Below are positions 21,210 through 32,174 of a stretch of 32,683 nucleotides of DNA, one piece after another; the first letter of the stretch is position 1, and the number at the start of each line of letters is the position of its first letter. The notes below the pieces were generated by a model. That model was given only the letters and a program-made list of their open reading frames with translations. It did no database searches and was not told the origin of the DNA. The stretch is taken from NCBI GenBank assembly GCA_964058805.1, contig CAXKVV010000647.1, positions 1 to 32,683 of the forward strand. Direction: 5' to 3'. The stretch is from Schoenoplectus triqueter. Lineage: Eukaryota > Streptophyta > Magnoliopsida > Poales > Cyperaceae. The position numbers and the translations under genes are program-made.

Positions 21210-21709
21210 AGTCGTTAACTAGTCGGTCGTTGTAGCTAAGTTCGGTAAAGGAAATGGTAGCAAAAATATGTGCTTGTTTCTTTTCAAAAGTCTCTGTTTT
21301 TGAGATTTCAAGATCTCATAAATTCATCCCTTTCGTTTAATTTTCAACAAGCTTTGGGCAAAGCACAACACGTGCAAGAGACAATGAGCTTTTACCTTTT
21401 ATGCTTTATATCAGTAAAGCAAAAAAAAGAAATAAATTATCCTCTCTTCTCGTTTAACCAGCTCTTTGAACAGGATGAACTAATACTTTAAAGCGATTTC
21501 AAAGAGAACCTCTCCATGTCTACTGCACCTTTCTTTCTACAAAATATCCTTCAGTTCAAAATCTTCATCATATCACATTATCACCTTGCCTTGCCTTGCT
21601 TTCCTAATTGTGATGCTTTCTATATTATCATCACACCATTAAAATGGTTATTTCTTGGTCTCCGATTTCTAACTAACTAATTCTGCATGGATTCAGTTCG
21701 TGAATCACA

Positions 21710-24700
21710 TCAACGCGGCCTTCCAAGAGTGAATTCAAGATTAGGTTTCATCCCGGGACTTGATAATTCAGACACACATGACGAATTCATATCTGATTTT
21801 TCCATGCTTTTTGATGTCATTTCCTGCAGTCATCACACCAAAGATAAAACAATATGAAATCCATATTCAAAATATCTTCAATCAAAAAAATGTAAGCCAT
21901 TAAAAGAAATAAAAGCAGTTACCTTAAAGATTTCTGTGCTTGAAATCATGGGCTCGTTTGCTGAATCATTACACCAGCGTTCCCTACTACAATTTTAGAG
22001 AGGATAAAAAAATAAACAAATCCAATCAGAAAACACACTATTTTCTATTCTATATTGTTAACTAACTTATAGGCACATCACGTTTCAGAAAAAAAAATGT
22101 AAAATAAGAAAAGACATGCTCTCAAAATTTTATTTTATTTTTATTTTTCTGGTATACAACTTCAAAAAAAAATGTATTCAAAGTATACTTGCAAAGTGTA
22201 GTACTGTAGTGCAATGTTTTCGACCTTGTTCAGGAAATGAGATCTGCTGACAAGACAAAATTGATTTGCTGTATTTTTACTTTAGCCTTTTTACAAGTTA
22301 CAACCATTACAAAAGGAAAGGAATTTGATTGAAGTGTGAGGGAGAAGCCAAGAGAGCTTTTTCATGTAAAACGCAAAAGAGGTTCACTCTGACAGGGCTT
22401 CTCTCTTTTGTCAAAACCACTTTTTTTTTTAATAGACAAAAACCCTTTTTAATGTTTGCATTAAAATACTCAAAAGTATCATTGAACCATCATATATTTT
22501 TCATTGTTTCGATCTCTCCAAGACTAGAACAAAGCCAAGCCTCTTCTCCTTTATGTGAGTAATTGCATGGAGATTGATGGCAGAGAGAGAAAAAGATGGA
22601 CCATGAATGAATGTGACAAGGCAGTAGACCTAGGAAATGCCGCACAACTTCTAAGATAGACTCTAACCTAACATCTGTGCAGACTCTCTCTCTCTCTATC
22701 TTTCATTTTTTTTGTGAACTCTGTGTAGAGAGCAGCAGACCATCGATCATCGGTTTCTTGGGAAGATAAATATATATATTAATTGGTCAAAGATATCTCA
22801 CTTTATATCTTTTCTCTATACATGTTGGTCAACGGAATAGAAGGCTTAATTCTTGCTTCTTTTTTAATATAGTTATTTTTTGGTGATTAGAAGTAGAACC
22901 CTAGGTAATGCAAACAACAGTAATGGAACCATCCAATACCAAGAGATTGGTGCATACTGTTGAGTGCGCGGATCAATCTTCTTCTCGTCTCAAATTTGGA
23001 TGTCTATAAACTTAACAAAACGAGAAAAACCAAAGGCATGTACGGGGGGAGCAAGCATTTCAAGGCAAATGGTACACACAATTAAATTTTAAGCCTTAGA
23101 GATATACCTTGAGGAGTTGCTCCATAGAGCACCGCTGCTAGTAACACTCTGGCTGTTAATCGCTGCTCTCTGTGAATGAAAGCGCGAATCGACCAAATTG
23201 TCATCAGAAATCTCTCCTGATGACCCATTTTCAAATCCATCACCTTGCCACAAAAATATAGAATTTTTAGTCTCATGATCAACTTAATTAACGGTGGAAC
23301 ATGCATATAATATCATATATTTTTCTTTCTTCAGGGAGTAGAACATGTAATATACCTGAAGATAGTGTCGGCTTATCTGTATTCTTCACTGTGCGATACA
23401 TCTAGAATCATCGAAAAAAAATGCAAATACATGTTATTTTAAGAATGCTCCATTAATTGTTACCTGCTAAGAGAAGTACTATCACGAATAGAGTGCTAGC
23501 TATAAGCAAAATTGTTGAAAGCTAGCAAATTAATCTTTTATGTCATGAAATATATATGTTCTAGCTAGCCTCTTAACTAGTTGGTTTCATGCAAATTCCA
23601 TAGCAAGCACATCAATAATCACCTGATGTTGGAATAATCATTTATTGCTTATATTTTTGTTTTTCTGTTCACCAATTTATAAATCCATTAAGGATTAATA
23701 TTCAACGGTTCCTTCCAAGGATAAACGTCTGACACAGTTGCATATTGTACTTCTACAAAATTTGAATATCAAGCGCCATAGCGTATCCTTCAACTTTTCT
23801 TTTCAGAAGGAAGCTTTCTGCTCTCTGGTCAGAAAAGCTGTCAAGAGTATACTTCTTTTGTTATTGTGCAGTTGTGCTAATATTTAGAAAACATTTACCG
23901 ACACACACAGACACGAATTAGTGCAAAGAGAGAGAGCAATAGAGAGAGAATAACAAAGTTGTATCAAGGAATTAAAGTAGGAAATAAATTAAAGGTGTTC
24001 TCTTCTATATGCAAGCATGGATTGATTGTTTACTCCCGAAATGTCTAAACCAACTATAAACAGAAAAGAAAATTAGCATCTAAAGTGAAATAACAAATAA
24101 TGAGATGCCCACTTGAAGCCCCATTTCTTTTATTCTCTTAGATAGTATACTACGGAATTTATTTACTGAATTACCTGTAAGTGAGATTTCACGTGTGCCA
24201 GGGTGAGATCCTTCACATCCATTAGTTCAAGAACAGATTTTGGTGTGGCTCCTGTGTCAAAAATAAAAAAAACTAATTAATATATAGAAACGAAAATTAT
24301 TTTCTTAAGAGCCTGATCTATTATATAACTATACGGTTGCTTAAGGTTTTATAACGTGCTAAAGAGCAAAGACTCATATAATCAATGAAAGTAAATAGAA
24401 ACAAAGAGCACTACATGAAGGTTGTAGTCAATGATCTCTTTGAATTTCCTCATTAAAAAGGGAACAAAATTACCAAAGGGCACTGTATATGTATCCACCG
24501 ATCGATAATATAGAACTATATAATCCACAGTCATAGTACTAAATAATTTAGAAGAACATAGATCAAAATAAGACATAGCTTGCATGCATGTACATATACT
24601 GCATAACTCATAAAAAAAATAAAGCTTAAATCAGAAAAAAAAATATGAAGAAAGCACCACATAAACTAAATCCATGCTCCTAGATCCCTTGAATAAATTA

Positions 24701-25616
24701 ATCAAGTTACTGCTCCTTTTTAGGAAATTAATTTGTAATGCTTGACTACGTTTAATTGATGGAAAGAAAAGATAATCAAGATGAATAATATCTTATCAAT
24801 ACGATATCCGCTAGATAGCAATCCAATTTTCATAATAGTATGTTAGCAGCAATATTGAATTGATAATGAAGAAAGTCGAGACACTAGGGTCCCTTTGACA
24901 ATTCAAAAAAAAAAATGTTTTGCGCTTAAAAGAGGAGAAGAAAAAGGAATTCAAAGGTAAACCATTAAAATCGATATAGATAGCTTCAATTAAAAAAAAA
25001 GTAATTTAACGTGTAAAACAAGGAAAAAGCAAACAACAAACATACTCTCATGGCCTCCCAAGAGCTCAACCGCGTGCACAAATCGTGCATGAAGCGTAGT
25101 TGTCCACCTCATCCTTGGTGCCCGCACACTGCGCTTGGGAGGGAACCTCGCCATGTACCTTGATTTTGCGGCTGGCCCCATGGCCCCGCCAAACGGCATG
25201 AAGCAATTGGACGGGTTCTGTGTGCCGTCGCAGAGTTGCGGGTGTGCAGGAGCAAAAGGAAAGGGGTAGTAATTAGTTGGTAGATTAGGCGTGTGTTGAT
25301 AAATCGGAATTCCCTTTATAGGCCTTAGCATGGGGATGTTGTCTTGATGGTGTAGTAGAGATGCATTGTGGTGGTGGTGGAAATGGAGGTGGAGGTTATT
25401 GTTTGTTGTGCTAGTGTGAGAGGGGCCAGAGAGGGAGAGATCAAAGCTGTTAATTTGATTGGTTTTGTTCATGGAAGAGGAAGAGGAAGAGGAGGGGGGA
25501 GTGGTGTTGTTCTCTAGGGTTTTCCTCCAAAACCTGAGATTTATGTTCTCTTCTTGGTCGATGCTAGGGGGGCTGATTTGGAGTGTCAAATCCGGCTGAG
25601 GAGGAAAGAGCTCCAT
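21710..25616 (-). CDS. KAN2: KANADI-type GARP transcription factor, 6 exons, 334 aa
   Basis: Nuclear DNA-binding repressor that specifies abaxial identity in leaves and other organs and opposes HD-ZIP III genes. Exons in reading order: 25046-25616, 24175-24251, 23356-23401, 23108-23243, 21923-21983, 21710-21823; 571+77+46+136+61+114 nt in one frame, all GT-AG. The N-terminus MELFPPQPDLTLQISPP is the KANADI signature, with an LxLxI EAR-like core. A Ser run near residues 41-48 and a His-rich stretch near 75-90 are low complexity. The GARP/MYB-like domain spans about 165-222: RAPRMRWTTTLHARFVHAVE in exon 1, then RATPKSVLELMDVKDLTLAH in exon 2, VKSHLQ, then MYRTVKNTDK. The C-terminus has LWSNSSRE and ends KPNLEFTLGRPR. 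KAN2/KAN3 are closest from memory; paralogue identity is uncertain. Exon 5 has a TAGTAG acceptor. Confidence 0.93.
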
Positions 25617-25839
25617 CGAATCGATTTCTCCACCTGTGATTACTCAATTTTTTTTTTCTTCTCTCTATAGCAATTAGCAAGCTAGCAAGTGTTGAAAGTG
25701 AAGAGGTGATCTTTGAGGAGTGAGGAAGAATGCAGATGTGGTGGTGAGAGGAGAAAGGGAGAGGTGGGTAGGGTGTGCAAGTGTTGTGGACTGGGGAATA
25801 AATGGATCCTGAGTGACTGAAAGAGATGCCTGATTTCAT
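25564..25839 (-). other. Upstream ORF overlapping the KANADI start
   Basis: An ATG at 25837-25839 opens a 91-codon frame that runs past the KANADI ATG (25614-25616) in a different frame and stops at 25564. If the transcript begins upstream of 25839, this ORF would reduce initiation at the KANADI ATG. The peptide resembles no known protein; it is Ser/His/Pro-rich because the DNA is CT-rich. The transcription start is unknown, so this is conditional. Confidence 0.35.
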
Positions 25840-26366
25840 GTATACTTGTAGTAATGCGAGTTGTTTGTATTTGTACTAGACTCTAGCCAAGAATGAGGGA
25901 CAAGACATAAATGGATGGATGCGGTTAATTCAAATAACTGGCTGTATGTTGTGTGACGGTATAACCTGTGTTATGTGGGCCTTCTTTCTAGGGAAAAATT
26001 GAGTATTTATTCATTAAAACTTTACTAATTTAATATTTATGGTTCAATTCTTTTAATATCCAATTTAAATATTAGTACATTTTCATATTTTGCTATGGAT
26101 CATGTCTATATTGTAATATTTTTACACCAAAATCTAAAAATATCATTATATTCTAATATAAAATATGCTAACAAATAAAGTAAGAAGCAAATATAATTAC
26201 TCAATTATTTTTATGTTGTAGACATGATTTTTCTAAAAATATATAATTAAATTTTGAATTTGATAAATGCTTCATCGGAATGTTATCTTTTAAAAAAATA
26301 TCAATTGTATAATTTTTAATATAGCAGATGTGTTATAAATTTAATAAAGATTTTAATTTTTTTTAT

Positions 26367-26629
26367 AATTTATTATGTCACAAAAAATTCATAATATATC
26401 TAACGATTCATGTTTTCTTCAAAAATTAACCAATAAATTTTAATCAATCCTGGCTATTACAAGATCAAGACACTTACACGTTTAATAAGAAGTAAAAATT
26501 TATCAAGTCACAAAAAATCTCTAATATATCTAAAGATTTATGTTCTCTCTAAAGATTAATCAATAAATTTCAATCAATGACGGTTACATGATCAGAACAA
26601 TTACACGCTCATTTTGGAGTAAATATAGG
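26367..26629. repeat. 130-bp diverged direct tandem duplication
   Basis: Two adjacent copies share AGTCACAAAAAAT/TGTCACAAAAAAT, TAATATATCTAA, AATAAATTT-AATCAAT and TTACACG at a constant offset of 130 bp (for instance 26371 against 26501). Divergence is roughly 20-25 percent by eye. Confidence 0.82.
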
Positions 26630-26734
26630 GATATATCTATTGAAAACTCAATTTATTTGTTATCTACTTATAGATGATCTAGCTATCCTAAATTAACAGA
26701 ATAATTTAAAAAGTATCATAAGACAAAAATACCC

Positions 26735-26855
26735 TTACCTCGTAATCTCCTAAGCTTCTGCTCAATTTCTGTTCGTAACTGTTCATCTTCAATTCCTGTC
26801 CAAACGCCTCCGATACCTACACCCACAAAGTAAACTTCTCCCTCTCACGTCCATT
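26735..26855 (-). pseudogene. Orphan exon-like fragment, origin unknown (doubtful)
   Basis: On the minus strand an open stretch encodes VGVGIGGVWTGIEDEQLR and then TEIEQKLRRLRG. It is followed by a consensus donor, G|GTAAGGG, at 26737-26731. It is less AT-rich than its surroundings and looks protein-like, with an amphipathic Glu/Lys/Arg helix at the end. A TGA closes the frame just upstream (about 26848), and no convincing acceptor or partner exon is visible. I do not recognise the protein. A captured gene fragment or an exon of a decayed gene are both possible. Confidence 0.25.
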
Positions 26856-27750
26856 CAATTGTTATGAAGATGAAGCGAGCTATGATTTTTTTTTTTTTTT
26901 GCCTCCTCTTTCACTAGTGACAAATTCACCAGTCTGTGAAAATATTGGCCAAGCAACGAAGTTCTGCCCCTGAGTATCTGACAAACTGATTGACGAATTC
27001 ATCTCAGAAACTAAACATATATATATGCTTCATTATAAAATAAAAGCATACGCAGTTTTCATCGTTCATAGATTTATGGACATCTAAGAATGATGTGTGT
27101 TATTTTATTCATGCAACGAATATACTCTCTTTTTGTTCATTTTAACTTCCAATAATTTAGCATGGTAAAAAACTTCGTATGTTTTTTACTCGTACCAGTT
27201 CTTTCCCCACTAAAAATCCATGTGTATTGGCTAGTGCTTCGAATATTTTTAATCGTACCAGTATTAACTCCCACTCGTCTAGCTTTTATTGGAAAAGAAA
27301 TAAATGAGAACAGTATTGTTAAAAAAATTACCGTTAAGACTAATTAGTCTTCCGATTAATCATAATCTGCGGTAAATTATCACGTATCATAGTTGACCGA
27401 TTATTTTTAAAGACTACATATTATTATACATTCAAATCATATAAATTTTATTTAAGCTCTTATTTAATAATTAAAGCTTTTCTGTAAACTAGATTTCATT
27501 AATTTTAATTAGATTTCATTTTTTCACTCAATCCGACATTCATGAAATTATTTTTTTAATGATTGAAAAGACCATCTATTTGGTAATTTAATTTGTATTT
27601 GTAATTTATAATACAAAATTAATAAACAAAAATATTCTCAAGTGTGTAAATAATTAATTTTTGTTAGAATTATTAATATTTTCATATATTAAAATATGAA
27701 TGCCATTGTCTGCAAAAATCCAATTAATCTGTGATATAATTATTAATCTC

Positions 27751-28594
27751 TTAGGGAGTGTTTGGCACTCAATAGAATAGCAAAAAGTTGGAATAGAATA
27801 GTTATTCCGACGAATTAATTTGCCATACGAATTTTAGACTAAGTAGAAGAGTGCGGAAAAGTGCTAATCCGGTATACCAAGTTATATGTGGTATACCAGA
27901 TTAGCTCTCGTCGGAATAGCGATTATTGTTTGATTATGTTATATTAGATTATTATATCATGATTACAATTATAATTATGATTTATTATTATATTATTAGT
28001 ATGATTATAATTTATTATTATATTATTATTATGATGATTATTTATTTATTATTATATAATATCATTATAATAATTATTGTTATCATTATATTAATATCAT
28101 TGTTAGTATTGTTATTACATGATTAATTTTACTATTATTTATTATTATAATAATTATGATTTAGTATTACATTATTATATTATTATATTATAATTATGAT
28201 TATGACTATGATTATTATTATATATTATTATTTTATTATTATATTATTATGATTACAATTATTTATTATTTATTATTTATTATTATATTATTATGATTAC
28301 AATTATTTATTATTTATTATTTATTATTATATTATATTATATTATATTATTATTATAATTATACATATTTATTATTATTATATTATGATTATGATTATGA
28401 TTATAATTTTTAATTATATTATTATATTATTATGATTATAAATATAATTATAATTTATTATTATTATATTATTATATTATCATTATTATTATTACTATTA
28501 TTATTATTTTAATTTTAATTATAATTTATTATTATTCATATATTATTATATTAAGATATGGATTATGATTATTATTATTATATTATCATTATTA

Positions 28595-28654
<60 letters not shown>

Positions 28655-29136
28655 TATCATTATTATATTATGATTATATTATTATAATAATTATTATTAT
28701 ATTATGATTATGATTATAATTTTTAATTATATTATTATAATTATAATTATAATTATAATTTATTACTATTATATAATTATATTATCATTATTATTACTAT
28801 TATTATTTTAATTTTAATTTTAGTTTATTATTAATAATATATTATTATATTAAGATTATTGATTATTATTATTATTATATTATCATTATTATTATTATAT
28901 TATTATTATTATTATATTATTATTATTATTATTACTATTTTACTATTTTTATTATCATCATTATTATTGTTAGTATCATAATTATCTATATTTTAACTAT
29001 TCTGATTAACAACTGTAAAATGATATTTTCTCTTTCCGAATAGTCAAAAATATCACTCTTCTACCACTCTTCAAAAAATAAACTATTCTATCACTCTTCC
29101 AAATTATTCCTTAATTAATTTAGCAAACGAGCCTTA
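27751..29136. mobile_element. Tourist-like (PIF/Harbinger) element with internal ATT microsatellite
   Basis: A 3-bp TTA occurs at 27751-27753 and again at 29134-29136. Just inside, the left end reads GGGAGTGTTTGGC and the right end, in reverse complement, reads GGCTCGTTTGC. Both follow the G-rich start plus GTTTGG style of Tourist-type MITEs, and the TTA duplication fits PIF/Harbinger. Subterminal AATAGAATAG occurs in the same orientation relative to each end. The interior is about 1.05 kb of ATT/TTA-rich repeat, far longer than a usual MITE. Terminal similarity is modest, so the assignment is plausible, not proven. Confidence 0.5.
27935..28985. repeat. About 1 kb of ATT-rich microsatellite
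   Basis: This is nearly continuous ATT/TTA repeat with interspersed GATTAT and TAATTATAAT. The longest pure run is near 28589-28650. A 44-bp unit containing GATTACAATTATTTATT is repeated at 28251 and 28295. A larger block (about 28370-28600) recurs at about 28690-28900. Confidence 0.93.
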
Positions 29137-30481
29137 GTGTTGTCTCATCCGTCCGTCCGTCCGTTCAACGCATAATTCCGTTATTTATGATAGTGAGAAT
29201 ATATAGTTGCATTGATATATAATAAAAATTATTTTCAGTACTCAAGTTACACGGGCGACGGGTCGGACCTAATTAACGATCAAAATGAGTAAATCTGTAC
29301 ATGTGCTTTTGATGAGGGGGTTCGGATCAAGTAGGACCTGACTAACGAATAGTCAATTAGTAACCTATTTCTAATTAAACTATGCAGTATATTTTGGAAT
29401 AAAGTAATAAATCTCGTACTTTCATGATAACTATATATGGATGGAGTGATCGATTCAGATGCGTTGAATAATGAATTAACCATAAATTAATTAACGAAAA
29501 ATATTTATGCATGGTAGCAGCTGCTAGAGTTGCATCGTTATTACCTAAATTTATAATTGAGGGATAGCTAACTATATAGGGAATGTCTACAATTGGTATT
29601 ATTCTTGGAAGCACTGTACGTAGGAAATTCGCCTCCCTCAACTGTCGGTAAATAACTAAATATTATGCAAGCATCGTGTAAAATAAGAGAATTGACGTCT
29701 GAACCAATTATTATAGATTTATCCTGTACTGCGTAAAGAACTATATAAAAATTTAAAAATATAAAGTTTCGTAGAATCGATTTGATTATATATTATTTTT
29801 AAAAAAAATACTATTTCTATTATATAAAAGAATATTATTTTCATAGTTTTTTATTAGATAAGAATGTAAATTGAATTGTTGATATTTTTATTTTTGGCTG
29901 ATTAGCTAATGAGTTTAAACTCGATAAATTATTATAATTTGATTACTGATCTGATCCTTTGTCAAAATCCTGCATCTATTTCTGAGTTAGTCATTTTATA
30001 ATGATACCAATGTGTTGTCCAGTCGAAATTATATAAAAATTTTAGTCTTTTAGAATTTGAACTGAATATTCAAAATATTCAAAATATGTTATTATCATCA
30101 AAGTGGGAATTTATATACGAACTATACGTACACAAGTGTAAGTAATATGCCAATCTTAAATCAATCCTTGCTCGTACTTTACACCACAGTGGGCATGTCG
30201 TTATTGTACGTTATTACCACAATACCACTCTATATTGGGTTGAATTATTTAAAATCCGTGGACCGGATCCAGCTCGTATGATTTGACACCTCTCAAACCA
30301 CATGTCATGTTCGTACACTTATCTTAAAAAGTGGACAGGACTTTACATTCTGATAATGTAGGTGAATGTGGAATATTACGGTCCACAGTGTACGGCCTAT
30401 GATTTAGTTCTTAAATTAGTGTGATCCTTTGTTCAAACTACAAATACTATATCACATAAATAAAATCTAAAGAGATTACAT

Positions 30482-30842
30482 CGCAAGGCATCCAAATTGT
30501 TTTGATGACATGGCAAAACGAGTCTAGGCTTTCTCAATTGGCACTTTCAGCTCACATCCGCAAGGCATTCAAATTGTATTGATGACGGGAAGTGGGGAGC
30601 TTCTTTGAATTAAAAAATAGATTTAAAATCTTTTTAGAGTTGTTAATTTTATACTGAGATTCATAATAATTATTAAAAATGTAAATTTAAAATTTATTAA
30701 AATACGAATCTCAATATAAAATTAATAATTTTAAAAAAACTTTGAACTCATTTTTTTAATTCAAAAGATTTAAACTTCCCATTCCCTTTGATGACATGGC
30801 AAAACGAGTCTAGGCTTTCTCAATTGACACTTTCAGATCACA
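30482..30842. repeat. 77-bp tandem duplication, second copy split by an insertion
   Basis: Copy 1 is 30482-30558 (CGCAAGGCATCCAAATTG ... TCTCAATTGGCACTTTCAG). Copy 2 starts at 30559 with the same sequence, breaks at 30586, and resumes after the fold-back element, reading ATGGCAAAACGAGTCTAGG and on to about 30842. The copies differ at only a few positions. Confidence 0.92.
30579..30795. mobile_element. 201-bp fold-back MITE with 8-bp target-site duplication
   Basis: TTGATGAC flanks the element at 30579-30586 and 30788-30795. The body (30587-30787) is an imperfect palindrome: the left end GGGAAGTGGGGAG pairs with a right end that in reverse complement reads GGGAATGGGAAG. Inner landmarks such as TTTGAATTAAAAAA, TTAATTTTATA and TGAGATTC are mirrored. 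Comparison with the uninterrupted tandem copy shows exactly where it entered. An 8-bp duplication fits hAT-type transposition; the flanking base also allows an imperfect 9-bp reading. Confidence 0.85.
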
Positions 30843-31544
30843 ATCTTCTTTTTCATTTGGGTCGCTTTTCCTTTCTTCTTTTTTATTCCTTCTCCTTTCA
30901 AAGAAAATACGGTTGGAATAGAAAGTTTGAAAAGTCTTAATTTGTTCTCCCATTTATAATGCCAAACAATATACCACTTTGTTTAGGTGCCTTTCAAGTC
31001 CATTTCGAACTTATATTTGAAAGAGATATATCATTGTTATTTGCTTGTAAGTTTGTTGTTTAGTCAGAGATCCTTGGTTTTTTTTTTACTTAAGTGAATT
31101 ATCACATTTGTTTCTTTTTTCTTCTTTTTGACAAGAAATTTCACAAGAGCATGACCGCCTCAACTACGCCTAGTCAAATTGGCAAGCGGCTCATAAATTT
31201 ATTCATATTATGAGACAGTAAATGAATAGATAGGCACTGTACATCCAGAACTGAATCAACTGATGAAGATCATGGGAGGTGAGAACAAACAATAAACAAA
31301 ATAATAAAGGGCTCCACTTAGATTAAAATACTTTGTACGTCTGCATTCATTGCCCAAGTCCAAACTCCAAACAACACTTATATATAATTGATTGTCACAA
31401 CTTACAATTATATAAAAAGTACTCGCTCCACCAGTGGCGCAGCTAACGTTCTTATTGTAATCAAAATATATAAATTAAATTTGTAAGTTTTTTAATGACA
31501 CAATTTAAAAAAAAAATCACAGAGACTATAACGTTTGAAATGCA

Positions 31545-31592
31545 GTCAAAGGTTATATATGTAATCTAAATTAGCTAGATTCCAATAATATA
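31545..31592. repeat. Older direct repeat of the MITE target region
   Basis: GTCAAAGGTTAT, then TAATCTAAATTAGCTAGATT followed by CCAATAAT, at 31545-31590, reappear at 31747-31759 (GTCAAAAGGTTAT) and 32166-32194 (TAATCTAAATGAGCTAGATT followed by CCAATAAT). The second copy is split by the MITE at 31788-32165. Confidence 0.75.
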
Positions 31593-31778
31593 AGTTTCTT
31601 TTTGTTATAATGCACGCTAAATCTTATACTTTTTATTTATATTCAATATTAAAATTTTAAATGTTTAATAAAAATATCATTTCTATGCAAGATGCATTAT
31701 CAGTTATTTTATGTTTACTGAAGTTCAATTTATGCTAGATCAAGATGTCAAAAGGTTATTAGTTTCAATTTATGTAAT

Positions 31779-32174
31779 TAATCTAAAGTGGAGGGGATCC
31801 TTTGATAATGGGTTATTTTGACAATCTTGACAATGGACTTCCAAATAAATATTAAAAATATAAAAAGTAAAAAAAAATTAAAGATATATTATTTTACTTA
31901 TAGATTGACAGTATTTTAAATTTCATGTAATTTTATGATCGTTTGATAGTCCATCAAAGATCATTAAATTAAAATCATTATAAATTGTATAAAATTTTGT
32001 TTGTCTTTGATGGACTATCAGACGATAATGAAATTACATAAAAATTTAAACACAATCAATCTATAAATAAAATAATATATTTATATTTTTTTCTAATTTT
32101 TAAGATTTTTATATTTATTTAAAAGTCTATTGTCAAAATAACCCATTGTGAAGGGATCCCTACCATAATCTAAA
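31779..32174. mobile_element. 378-bp palindromic MITE with perfect 9-bp target-site duplication
   Basis: TAATCTAAA occurs at 31779-31787 and at 32166-32174. The insert 31788-32165 is an almost full-length inverted repeat. The left arm starts GTGGAGGGGATCC and continues AATGGGTTATTTTGACAAT; the right arm in reverse complement starts TGGTAGGGATCC and carries the same AATGGGTTATTTTGACAAT. The central arms mirror each other through GATAGTCCATCAAAGA (31948-31963 and 31997-32012). No coding capacity. A 9-bp duplication with long inverted arms fits a Mutator-type non-autonomous element. Confidence 0.88.

Larger units (their letters stand above)
14394..21709. other. 7.3-kb spacer between XTH 5' end and KANADI 3' end
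   Basis: No protein gene is supported. 14394-16300 is the XTH upstream region and is of mixed composition; 15840-16260 is less AT-rich but holds no convincing ORF. 16440-17170 contains GA tracts (16961-16977, 17012-17023). 17200-20200 is AT-rich with a fold-back element, a tandem duplication, a (TA)n run near 19533-19547 and an ACGT-core cluster. 20220-21210 contains a small tandem repeat and a retroposed insertion. 21210-21709 is likely KANADI 3' UTR and downstream sequence. Confidence 0.5.

Noticed and set aside
27926..28126. 66-codon open frame rich in Ile/Tyr
   Set aside because: Translation of the ATT microsatellite; not a gene.
29150..29166. CCGTCCGTCCGTCCGT run
   Set aside because: About four units of a simple tetranucleotide; too short to be notable.
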